From NCBI RefSeq assembly GCF_000699445.3, contig NC_067201.1:21695033-21759032 (forward strand): a stretch of 64,000 nt of DNA, given 5' to 3'. The stretch is from Schistosoma haematobium (Eukaryota; Platyhelminthes; Trematoda; Strigeidida; Schistosomatidae). Shown here in pieces: positions 10,463 to 19,700 of the stretch (positions are counted from its first letter, which is position 1; each line of letters opens with the position of its first letter). Both the position numbers and the translations under genes were made by a program. Below the pieces are notes generated by a model, which saw nothing but the letters and a program-made list of their open reading frames with translations, was not told the origin of the DNA and ran no database searches.

Positions 10463-10605
10463 AGTTGAGATCATAAGTCAATTGAAGTTAGACCACCATG
10501 GAAAACCTGGAAGCACTGGACGGCCGTTTCGTCCTATTGCGGGACTCCTCGGCAGTGCGCATCCACAACCCCGCCTTACCGGATTCGGACCTGAGGACCT
10601 AGCAG
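10463..10605 (-). repeat. HH-SINE, 5'-truncated copy
   Basis: Minus-strand copy from ATAAGTCAATTGAAG to the tRNA-like B-box region. It contains a hammerhead at 10513-10558. Confidence 0.7.
10513..10558 (-). ncRNA. hammerhead ribozyme, one core change (HH-SINE)
   Basis: On the minus strand: stem I GCACTG/CAGTGC perfect, stem II GTCC/GGAC perfect, GAAA intact, stem III CGGCCG palindrome, cleavage triplet GTC. The first box is CCGAGGA instead of CTGANGA, a single base change expected to damage catalysis. Confidence 0.65.
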
Positions 10606-11172
10606 TCTACTAAAAAGTAATATGATAATATTGGAATAATAGATTTGATCTAAATCATCAACCTTATATGTTAAATTTATTTTTTTGCAATAGAAGAAAA
10701 ACATTAAGTTATGCATATTAGAAGTCGGGCTAGTGTTGTGAGTTAGGGTTATCACCCAATAAAGTTATTATCAACAATTGATATCAGTTATGCAAAATGG
10801 TTAAGTATTAAGTGTTAAGCTGGACTTTTGAGATGAGTTTAAAAATAAGGGTTAGAGTATTCATTACGAACTGACATCATCTTTGATGCAATACACTGTC
10901 ACCTTTACCTTCACAAAACTTGGGGTTGGAATGTAAGGTGGGGGTTAGAGTAGGAGAATACTGTCTAGCTTCACGAAGCACTTTTGACTATGCATTATAT
11001 CATATTAAGAAATTAAAAATAATTTGCACCAGCAGCAGGGATGTTTTTGTAGTTTAGCTTAAGCATCAAATTAAATTCATTTTTTAGTTAGATAGTAGAT
11101 AACTTTTTGATTTCAAGCATTTTAAAGACCAAATATTGCCAATATTTACGTTCAGTTGTAGTTATCATTACC

Positions 11173-12118
11173 TCAGGGAGAGTGAGGGCATACAACCACC
11201 TCTCTTTATTGTTTCATTCAAACACTGGAGTTAGGCAGGGTTGCCCAAACTCACCATGTAAGTAATGGTGGTGTGAATCTGTTGACCGGAGAAAAACTCA
11301 ACCTAGAGTATGCGGATGATATTGTCTTACTGTGTGATGGTACCCATGCCATGAAATCCCCACTTAATAAGTTAGTAGTCAGTGTCCGTAGGTATGGTAT
11401 GTGGTTTGCACATTTGAAGTGCAAAGTACTTATACAAGATTGACAGGCTCTTGAACCTGAACTCACCCTGGGTAGTGAGCGGATAGATGTAGTCCAGAAG
11501 TTCATGTATCTGGGTAACCGAGTAAGTGCTAGTGATGGCGTGAGTGATGAGATCAATACACATACAGTGAAAGCCAGAGCGGATTATACCACTCTTGACT
11601 ATCATAGGCGCCTTCTTGTTGTTAGTTTGGCTGTAAAAGGTCGGATCTACAACGCGTCGATGAGAGCAGTTTTACTCTATGCTAGTGAGACCTGAACTCT
11701 CCGAGTTGAAGATGTTAGATGACTCCCTGTGTTTAATCATCGTTGTCTCCGAAGGATTACTAACATCCAGTGACAATACCATGTTAGTAATGCAGAGGTT
11801 CGGCATCGTGTGTTCAGGTGCAGAGACGATAATCCAATTGGTGTCACTATCTTGAAACATCGACTTCAGTGGATTGGACATATTCTACGAATGTCATCGC
11901 AGAGAATTCCACATCGTACATTATTCGTCGACTCTGGGACTGGTTGGAAAAATGGGAGAGGTGGTTAGTGTATGACATGGTGTCGTGTTATTGAAATAAA
12001 GCTGAACAGGATTGGCTTCAGTTGATCCTTCACGACTCCCTGGTTGGGTTCCTAGAGATGATGCAACACAGTGGCTAGAGACGTTATCAGACATGGCTCA
12101 TAATAGGAGCCAGTGACA
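11173..12118 (+). pseudogene. RTE-type reverse transcriptase remnant (family C)
   Basis: 5'-truncated non-LTR retrotransposon. Recognisable in broken frames are TGVRQGCPNSP (RT motif 4 region), YADDIVLLCDG (catalytic Tyr-Ala-Asp-Asp, near 11310), FMYLGNRVS (thumb/connection region), and a C-terminal GHILRMS motif. Stops and frameshifts break the frame throughout, so it is inactive. The longest intact piece is 11504-11695. It lies inside the EF-hand gene intron, in the gene's orientation. Confidence 0.8.
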
Positions 12119-12385
12119 ATCTTTCCGTAACTCCTCAGAAGTGTGCATCCACGATCACGCCCACGGATCCGAACCTAGGGCCTCCAGTCTTGCGCTCGAA
12201 CGCTTATCCTACTGGACAACTGAGCCAGTATTGAATGGTGTTAGTGTATAACATCAACCAATCCACGAAATTGCGCGACCATCTTCCATTGTACTGAGGT
12301 AGATAACTGTCTCTACCCGAAACGGATTAGCTTCACTGGTTACGGCAATCCATGATCTCAATCAAAAACTTAATTATCTCCACAA
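12119..12385 (-). repeat. HH-SINE copy
   Basis: Minus-strand copy entering at the ACTCCTCAGAAGTG half of the ribozyme. It continues through a tRNA-like head to CCAATCCACGAAATTGCG and the distal GAGGTAGATAACTGTCTC segment. Confidence 0.65.
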
Positions 12386-12486
12386 TCCCTATACATCTGT
12401 AATACTTTCACTTACTGTGATATTAAGTGACACATACATAAGTCACCTAAAATACATCAATCCCATGAATAAGTTCATATTATCCT

Positions 12487-12698
12487 ACTTCGAATCCTGA
12501 AGTGAATCAGAAAAGAGGAAAGCCAAAGAACACTTTATGTCACAAAATAGAATCAAATATGAAAAGAATGAATAACAACTGGAAAGAATTGGATAAGACT
12601 GCTCAAGACAGGATTGGATGGACAATGCTGCTTGACAGCATATACTCCTCCACCAGGCGTAACAGGCGTAAATAAGTATCTAAGTAAGTAAGTAAGTA
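12487..12698 (+). mobile_element. SR2-like RTE 3' end
   Basis: The final 54 codons of an RTE-type ORF2 are open at 12511-12675 ([17 protein letters not shown], then a stop after TRRNRRK), followed by an (AAGT)n tail. The same terminus recurs on the minus strand at 24355 and 35443. 5'-truncated and non-functional. Confidence 0.8.
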
Positions 12699-12789
12699 TG
12701 TTATCTTGATAAAATGTCAAATATTTTCTCATTGAATCATTTTTTTCTCCTTTTCTTTTTTTTTCTTTTCTAATTATCTACAATGATAG

Positions 12790-12933
12790 ATATTGGATAG
12801 TGATAAAGATGGTAAAATTAGTAGTGATGAATTTCTTACAGCATGGAATGAATTTTTTCTTAGTGAAGATCCACATAGTCCATATAGAATGTTTTTTGGT
12901 CCAGTTATATCACGTCCTACAGAAGCTAGATAA
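12790..12933 (+). CDS. EF-hand protein, terminal exon (SCP/calexcitin-like)
   Basis: Encodes 47 residues and a TAA stop. The acceptor ends AG at 12788-12789, and phase 0 matches the donor at 9615. It starts with a canonical EF-hand loop (DSDKDGKISSDEF: Asp at positions 1, 3 and 5, Gly 6, Ile 8, Glu 12). Next come AWNEFFLSEDPHSPYRMFFG and a short tail. The EFF.SEDP...FFG ending is typical of sarcoplasmic calcium-binding proteins and calexcitins. This hand keeps all Ca2+ ligands, unlike the one in the preceding exon. Confidence 0.85.
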   Translation: MLDSDKDGKISSDEFLTAWNEFFLSEDPHSPYRMFFGPVISRPTEAR

Positions 12934-13602
12934 ACAACCAATCAATCAATCAATTAATCAACTTAATCAATAATCAATATTATCATATAAAATATTATAG
13001 AATGATTTATTCGATTACATAATTATATTCTCTCAAATATTGATTGCTTTGTTGTTTGTTTGTTTTTTCTTTTTTCTTTTTCTTTTCTTTCAACTATCTA
13101 TAAATCAATAATAGTTGTTTTAATATATATATATATATACGTAGGGAGAGACAGAGAGAGGGATGGAGAGAGAGAGAGCAGAGCTCATTTATTATTCTTG
13201 ATCACTATCTTCAATGGTTACAGTACACATTCATTTGGAATAATGGAATAGATTAAGACAAGCAATTATAAACGATATTGCCTAGTAACAAGTTCATCAT
13301 CTTTCTATATATTCAATGGATTATCTTTTTTTTTGTTTTAAAAAAAATGTAGCGTATAAATTTGAATTCAGAATATTTCCCTCTCTTTTTTTTCCATGTT
13401 TGTTTTAATTCATTCTATTAAAAGCTTATTTATTGAATAATGATATATATATTTTAAAGAGAAAATTCAAAAAAACAAACAAATAATTAATTAGTAATTT
13501 GATGCATGCATTCATTCTATGAGTAATGAAGTAAAACAATTAAATGATTAAACTATAATTATATATAAATATATTTATTTTAAAAAGTAAACAATAACTT
13601 AT
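12934..13602. other. 3' flank of the EF-hand gene; microsatellites
   Basis: AT-rich. (TA)n near 13123-13139 is followed by an AGAG-rich tract (13142-13181). The 3' UTR and poly(A) site are probably here, but I cannot place the site with confidence. Confidence 0.5.
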
Positions 13603-13660
13603 ATTTCAATGGTTAAGATCATGAGTCAATTGAAGCTAGACCACCATGGAAAAACCTGGA

Positions 13661-13708
13661 AGCACTGGACGGCCGTTTCGTTCTAGTACGGGACTCCTCA
13701 GCAGTGCT
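13661..13708 (-). ncRNA. hammerhead ribozyme (HH-SINE, left half)
   Basis: Stem I AGCACTG/CAGTGCT perfect, CTGAGGA and GAAA boxes intact, stem III CGGCCG palindrome, cleavage triplet GTC. Stem II has one mismatch (GTCC with GAAC). Confidence 0.7.
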
Positions 13709-13853
13709 CATCCACGACCTCGCCCCCGGTGAGATCCGAACCCAGGACATTAACACCGTTGGATGCCGGCTCAGTGGTCTAGTGGTTAAGTGCTCATGCG
13801 CGAAACCACTAGGTCCTGGGTTCGAAACTCGTAGGGGGCGAGGTCGTGGATGC

Positions 13854-13899
13854 GCACTGCTGAGGAGTCCCACAATAGGACGAAACGACCATCCAGTGC
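13854..13899 (+). ncRNA. hammerhead ribozyme (HH-SINE, right half)
   Basis: Stem I GCACTG (13854-13859) with CAGTGC (13894-13899), CTGAGGA (13860-13866), perfect stem II GTCC/GGAC and GAAA (13882-13885) are all present. The short stem III (CGACCAT) has lost one pair compared with the family form, so activity may be reduced. Confidence 0.7.
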
Positions 13900-14013
13900 T
13901 TCCAGGTTTTCCATGGTGGTCTAGCTTCAACTGACTCATGATCTTAACCATTGAAATTACTACAATTTCCACAAAACCCATCTGATATTAATAACTTATA
14001 TCAATTTAATTGT

Positions 14014-14795
14014 TGAATTCATGTGTTGATTGAAGTAAGATCACTATGGAAAACATGGAAGCACTGGATGACGGTTTCATATTAGTATGGGACTCCACAG
14101 AAGTGCACATCTACAATCTGAACTTAGGACATCCGGTCTCTTGAGTGAATACTTGACCTCTAAACTACTGAGCTGGCCGGTATTGTAACGGTTATAATGT
14201 ATAACTTCAATTAATCCACGAAATTGATCCACCGTTCACTACTGTCTTCAGTGAGTTACTATCTCACAACAGACTCGGTTGAACTCTACTGATCATGATT
14301 TCTCACTATGTTGGGGACGTTAGATCCCCAAAACTCATATTTTGTAATTTTATCTTTGTGGAGCTTGTATGCAGATGTATGCTTGGGTATTTCTTACCAC
14401 CCACGCACATAGTCGATTGACGAACTTATCGATTAAATGTTTAAAAACTTCCATGGCAATATCGATTATATATATTTTGTATAAATATGCTTGATTTGTG
14501 TGCTTGATGAACCTGGTATCTTCTGGTTGTCTGTAGAATACACTTTTAACATCTTACCAAGACTTCTGGATCAAGTTAGCTGAGTCGGGGACAACGGATT
14601 AGTATAGCCTATCGAGTCTCTGAATCCTTGATTCTTCGTTCCTTTCCGAGTAAGACGAATCAGTAGTAGCATTGAAGTTAACGAACATAACACACTAGAA
14701 CTCCAAGAAATACTTATTGGAGACTGTCACTAATGAACATATGATGATTATAATCAGAGAGGGGTTTTGTGGATATAATAGTAATTTAATAGTTG
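14014..14795 (-). repeat. HH-SINE split by a solo LTR
   Basis: A minus-strand full-length copy (14014-14308 and 14693-14795) is interrupted by an LTR at 14309-14692. Removing the LTR and one CACTA restores the sequence seen at 9940-10070 (TTTCTCACTAGAACTCCA). Confidence 0.8.
14309..14692. repeat. solo LTR, 384 bp, 5-bp target duplication
   Basis: Starts TGTTGGGGACG and ends CATAACA (TGTT...AACA inverted ends). It is flanked by CACTA at 14304-14308 and 14693-14697. No internal retrotransposon sequence adjoins it, so it is the product of LTR-LTR recombination. The family is unassigned. A 5-bp duplication is compatible with BEL/Pao, Copia or Gypsy. Confidence 0.85.
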
Positions 14796-14970
14796 AATTC
14801 ATGGGTCGATTGAAGCTAGATCATCATGGAAGCATTGAATGGCCGTTTCGTCCTAGTATGAGACTTCTCAACAGTGTGCATGCACGATCCCGTTTCACAA
14901 GATTCGAACTCGGGACCTATCGGCCTCATGCACGAACGCCTAACCTCTAGACCGCTGATCCGATATCCAT
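14795..14970 (-). repeat. HH-SINE, 5'-truncated copy
   Basis: Minus-strand copy abutting the previous one: GAATTCATGGGTCGATTG, a decayed ribozyme (GGCCGTTTCGTCC), then GATTCGAACTCGGG and an A-box region. Confidence 0.65.
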
Positions 14971-15854
14971 AATAATAATAATTATTATTACCATTATCAC
15001 TTTGTTTGTGTGTGTGTGTGTGGAAGAGAGAGAGTTAATGGTTTTTTTGCATTGACATATATATCTGAAGTATTTCCTGTATACTATATCCTATGTAATG
15101 TCAGTAAATTTGTAATGTGTAGACGCTAGTATCCTCTATGTCTGACTCCAACAAATAGTATTTCGTTAACTGAGTATTTAAGGTAGGCTAAAACTCCTAG
15201 TACAATTATGGATTTACTCGAAATTATTCAAAAGCCTGAACACCAGTTATAGAGATAGTTTATTACTAAAGATTGGTAAAATCCGCAAGCGTACACGAAG
15301 CAAGCACACAGGGAAACCAAGAGTGTATGTGTGTGTGTGTGTGAGTGTTGAAAATCCATGCATATTTTTTGAGTGTTAATGAAATATGGATAAATTATTG
15401 ATTGACTGTGTATTACAATCAATGGGAGAATAGATTACATGGTGGATCAAGTGTCTAAATTACAGTGAGCAGATAAGTAATACAGTAGTGGTATGGGCTT
15501 ACTACAAATGTATTGGATTGATTATGTAATCAATAGGTGTGATATAGGTTACAATTTAGTGAATAATAAATGAGATTCTAATTTATGGATAAACTTTAAG
15601 TGGAGCCAAAGTGCCTATGAGAAAATTCACCTACTAACTAGGGTCTAAAGAGGGTTATAAATTGTTGTGCGGAATCAAAATTACAATTCAAAAGTTGGGG
15701 TTAGTAATTAGAGTTAGTGTTGTCATCACAAACTAACATCAGACATAATGCAAACATTCTACTTAGCCATATGAATCAATTGATTTCGCACCGAAGTACA
15801 AAGCTCATTCATAGATCATCGTCTCGCCGAACAATGTTTAGTCCTAGTGCGGTA
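14971..15854. other. no gene; microsatellites and repeat K
   Basis: (TG)n near 15004-15022 and (GT)n near 15325-15343. About 15600-15760 shares GGGGTTAG-rich sequence with 10730-10960. No exon is supported. Confidence 0.4.
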
Positions 15855-15985
15855 TGTGTTGCTGATGTCGACAGATATAAGTTGTATGTATCATCAATTG
15901 AAGATGCAATACCTGGAGGCAGAAGGTTAAGAAGATTGAAGAGAAGAGAACGAGAACAGACAGTTATTGGTATGGAAATGAAGGA
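15855..15985 (+). repeat. LTR fragment, TRIM family
   Basis: Matches the start of the family LTR (TGTGTTGCTGATGTCG, then GATATAAG and GGCAGAAGGTTAAGAAG). It breaks off at 15985, where RTE coding sequence begins. A truncated LTR joined to an RTE piece. Confidence 0.55.
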
Positions 15986-16857
15986 AAATCGAAGCAGCAC
16001 CCACAGACCTTTCAATAGATGTCACTCCACCAATGACGGAAGAAATCAGGATGGCCATCAGACAAATCAAGAGCTGGGAAACAGCAGGACCTGACAACAT
16101 ACTAGGCGAAGCATTGGCTTCAGACATAGAAGCAACTTCAATCATGCTTCACACTCTATTCAAGAAGATTTGGGAGGAGGAATAAGTGCCACAGACAGAG
16201 TCGAAAGAAGGACACCACATCAAGATACTAAAGAAAGGAGATCTGAGTAAACGTGAGAACTACAGAGGCATCACACTACTGTCAGTACCAGGAAAAGTAT
16301 TCAACATAGCGTTGCCGAACCAGATGAAAGACTCAGTAGACGCCCAACGTTGAGATCAATAGGCTGGATTCCGTAAGGATAGGTCGTGCACAGCCCAAAT
16401 AGCGACACTACGGATGATCGTTGAGTAGTCAATTGAATGGAATTTATCACTAAACATCGAACTCATTGACCAAGAGAAAGCATTTGACAGCATGGATAGG
16501 ATGACACTATGAAACCTTGTTTGACACTATGGTGTACCTGAGATTGTCAACGTCATAAGGAATTTATAGGACGCGCTACAATGCAAAGTAGTGATTGAAG
16601 GACAGTTGACAGATGCATTTCAAGTAAGGACCGGTGTCATACAAGGCTACTTACTCTCCCCCTTTCGCCTTCTTCCGGTGGTTGACCGCATTATGAAGAC
16701 CTCGACATCTGAGGAAAAGTACGGAATACAATGGAAAGCATGAATCCGATGTGGGGTTTGGACATTACACATGACCTAGCTCTTCTGTACCATACAAATT
16801 AACAAACGCACGTGTAGCATCAGCCTCTGCATAGGTGCGCCTCAATATACACAAGGG
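15986..16857 (+). pseudogene. SR2-like RTE ORF2, upstream part
   Basis: Reverse transcriptase remnant in broken frames: AAPTDLSIDVTPPM-like start, KSWETAGPDNI, ENYRGITLLS (RT motif), EKAFDSMDR (catalytic Asp region), VRTGVIQGYLLSPF. It contains several stops, for example within the GFRKDR region. It continues at 22274 after the Penelope insertion. Inactive. Confidence 0.85.
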
Positions 16858-16888
16858 AAAAAGTGAGATCGTGGAGAAGATTTGTAGC

Positions 16889-19256
16889 TCAGGTGGATGA
16901 TTTTGATGGAGTTTTGTTCTCTGAGCTGGATGGTTTGGTCGTGGAGCTTTCATCGTTCTTCTGAACGACATCATCAGCACAAACTTCAGATAGAAGTGAA
17001 GTGTTTGAATTTCTCCATATGTGTTTCACAGCTTGTTCTGCGCACATCGATGTTGATTGGTTCTTGTTGACCTTAAATTTATCATTGTTTACTTCTTTGT
17101 TTTGGTTGTGTCTCCCATTGGTTTGATTTTTGTTCCCATATTTATGCATGGTTTTCCTGATTGGTTGATAAATTGGATTGATTTCAATATGTTTGTTGAT
17201 TGCTGATTGACCTGAGTGCCAGGCTTCTAGAAATTCTCTGGTGTTTTTGGAGTTTCCTCTGTCTAAGATTTCTACATTTTCCCAATCGAATGAGTGTCCG
17301 TAGTTATCCACGTGTATTGAAATAAGTGAAGAAATATCATGGCGTTTGACTGCTAATTGATGTTCATGTAGGCGTAGGTGGAGGGGACGTCCGCTTTGTC
17401 CGATGTAGTGTTTGTCGCAGTTGGTACAGTTTATTTTGTAGATAATGTTTGATTTGTTCTCCTTTGTTATTTCATCTTTTGGTTTGCATAAGATTGATTG
17501 TAGTGATTTTGTTGGTTTGTGTGTCACACCTATCCCGAAGGTTTTCAGCAGTCTCGTTGCAGTTTCTGATATTCCTTGTATGTACGGTAGGGTGATCCTT
17601 TTACTGATTTTTGTGCCTGACTTGGGTTGTGATGCTGTGTGCCGTTGGTGCTTTTTGATAAAGTTGATTGGGTAGCCGTTCTTTTGAAATATGTCCTTCA
17701 GGTATTTCTCTTCATTTCTTCGTGCTGCCAGTGTGCTGCAGTGTGTCCTCGCCCTCTTGAACAATGTGTGTACGCAGTTGATTTTGTGAGCCCTTGGGTT
17801 GTTGCTGTTGTAGTTGAGAATTTGATCTGTATGGGTTGGTTTCCTATATACTTGAGTTTCCAGTTTTCCTGTATCAGTTCTAGTGATCAATATATCCAAA
17901 AATGCTAGTTGGTTGTTTGACTCCTGTTCCATTGTGAACTTGATGTCATTGAAAACGTTGTTGATCAGTTTGTATGTGTTTTCCAGTTCATCCTTTTTGA
18001 CGATGACGAAGGTGTCGTCTACGTAGCGAATCCAAATTTTGGCTTGATCACTGGTAATATCGTGGCTTCTAGTCTTTGCATCACTGCTTCTGCGATCAGT
18101 CCTGATATTGGTGATCCCATTGGTGTCCCTTTTGTTTGTTTGTAGATTTTGTTGTTGAATTGAAAATATGTTGTTAGGCATAAATCGATGAGCTCCAGTA
18201 GACTTTGAATTTGAAGCGTCGTGTATTTGGTGAGATTTGTGTCGTTGTTGAGTAGTAGGGATATAGTTTTTTTGCTAACTGTGGTTCAATTGAAGTGAAC
18301 AGTGCAGTTACGTCGAAGGATATCATGAGTTCGTCGTTGTTGATTTGAATGTCCCTAATTTGGTCCAAGAATTGTGTTGGGGATTTGATGGAGTGTTTGG
18401 CTGAATCTACTAGATGTCTCAGTATTCGTGAAATTTCTTTTGACAAATTGTACGTTGGCGTTCCGGGGAGTGCTACTATTGGACGTAGTGGAATGTTCGG
18501 TTTGTGTATTTTGGGCCTGCCGTAGAATCGAGGGAGTACTGGTCCACTGGATTTCATTCTCCATTGGTCTTGTTTTGTTATTTCTCCTGCTTTGACTAGC
18601 TTGTTTAAAGTCTTTGAGATTTGGTTGTCTAATTTTTTGACGGGATTTGTGTCCATCAGTTTGTATGTGCTCTTATCTTCGAGTAGTTCTTCGGCGTTGT
18701 TGACGTATTCTTCTTTGTCCATGATTACTGTGGTGCGTCCTTTGTCCGCTGGTATTATGACAATATCCTTTCTATTTCTGAGTTCTTTCAAGGCCTTTTG
18801 TTCTTGTGGAGTTAGTTGGTTGTTTTCTTTCACCTGTTGAGTTATCGGTACTATAGTTTGCCTTATTTCCTGTTGTGTTTCTTCACTGATTCCGGAAGTT
18901 TTGAGTGATGACTCTAGTGCTGCGAAGAACTCCAGCTTTGAGGCGTCGCTTGTATTGTAGTTTAATCCTTTTTGGAGCAGGTGTTCTTCCGTATTTGTTA
19001 GTGGTTGTTTTGACAGATTGATCACGCAGTTGTTTGTGTTCTCTTCCATGGTTGGTTTAGAGATCTTGATTAGTTTTTTCTTTAAGGTGTTTCTTCTTTG
19101 TTCTCTATGTCGTTTGCATGATATCTCGATGGCTGTTGTCACGATGTCTAAATGTTCTGATGTGAGCATCCTTTGTAGCTTTATCTTTTGGTCCTCTATG
19201 ACGTGCTGGTATTTGCGGATCCTGTAGTGTGCATCCGTTATCATTAGGTTTACCAT
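16889..19256 (-). pseudogene. Penelope-like RT + GIY-YIG endonuclease, minus copy
   Basis: Encodes a Penelope-class reverse transcriptase fused to a C-terminal GIY-YIG nuclease, which makes new copies by target-primed reverse transcription. It lies in two frames: 19256-18174 has DKG-type IIPADKGRT, PKIHKPNIPLRPI and motif A (SFDVTALFTSI); 18181-16889 has WIRYVDDTFVI (catalytic Asp pair) and nuclease INCTNCDKHYIGQSG with LRLHEH. The frame breaks at an A7 run (complement near 18270) also seen in the plus copy, and again at an A4 run near 18034, where the plus copy has A5. As read, it is inactive. Confidence 0.85.
16933..16984 (-). ncRNA. Penelope hammerhead ribozyme, 3' end of minus copy
   Basis: On the minus strand: GTTTG-TG, CTGATGA, a hairpin of TCGTTC/GAACGA, GAAA, then GCTC with cleavage expected after CTC, and CA-bulge-CAAAC closing stem I. 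Stem III is reduced to about one pair. Such minimal type I hammerheads are known from Penelope elements of many animals. Confidence 0.75.
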
Positions 19257-19463
19257 TTTTCTTCCACTTTGCTCAGCTATTCTCCATCCTAGTGGGCAGT
19301 TGATTGGCGGTCTATATCTTACACTTGTTGGTAGAACATGCTGGCGAAGACACTCATGGAGAAAATATAGTTGTTCTCGAGTGGAAGCCTGCCTTTTGGC
19401 GAAATTCTCCCATTTTCGAACAACGAGAAGCGTATTACGCTCATATGATTTTGAGATGGTGGA

Positions 19464-19700
19464 GACACAACCAAGAGAAAGAAGTAAACAATGATAAATT
19501 TAAGGTCAACAAGAACCAATCAACATCGATGTGCGCAGAACAAGCTGTGAAACACATATGGAGAAATTCAAACACTTCACTTCTATCTGAAGTTTGTGCT
19601 GATGATGTCGTTCAGAAGAACGATGAAAGCTCCACGACCAAACCATCCAGCTCAGAGAACAAAACTCCATCAAAATCATCCACCTGAGCTACAAATCTTC
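19464..19700 (+). repeat. Penelope 5' terminal repeat (pLTR), plus copy
   Basis: Duplicates the 3' end of the element (22050-22260), including its last coding segment (EVNNDKFKVNKNQS) and the hammerhead, and forms the spacer between the two inverted copies. It probably serves as promoter/leader. It is joined directly to the 5' end of the minus copy at GGTGGAGACAC. Confidence 0.75.
19592..19643 (+). ncRNA. Penelope hammerhead ribozyme, 5' pLTR
   Basis: Same motif as at 16933-16984: CTGATGA (19599-19605), stem II, GAAA (19625-19628), GCTC, cleavage expected after 19632. Stem I forms from TG/CA plus GTTTG/CAAAC around a bulge. Being in the 5' repeat, it could trim the 5' end of the transcript. 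Confidence 0.75.

Larger units (their letters stand above)
9616..12789 (+). other. intron of the EF-hand gene, filled with repeats
   Basis: A phase 0 intron of 3,174 bases with GT...AG ends. It holds HH-SINE copies (9655-10255, 10463-10605, 12119-12385) and two non-LTR retrotransposon fragments. The stretch 10606-11172 has no gene. Part of it (about 10730-10960) shares GGGTTAG-rich sequence with 15600-15760. Confidence 0.75.
13603..13957. repeat. HH-SINE foldback pair (head to head)
   Basis: Minus-strand copy (13603-13760) and plus-strand copy (13765-13957) meet at their tRNA-like heads. The outer ends are reverse complements (ATTTCAATGGTTAAGATCAT at the left). The plus copy has A-box GGCTCAGTGG (13768-13777) and B-box-like GGTTCGAAACTC (13819-13830). 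Each half carries a hammerhead core. Confidence 0.8.

Noticed and set aside
13619..13981. 120-codon frame in the HH-SINE pair (and similar frames near 10.1-10.5, 38.7 and 41.8 kb)
   Set aside because: These lie wholly in non-coding SINE sequence and recur with the repeat.
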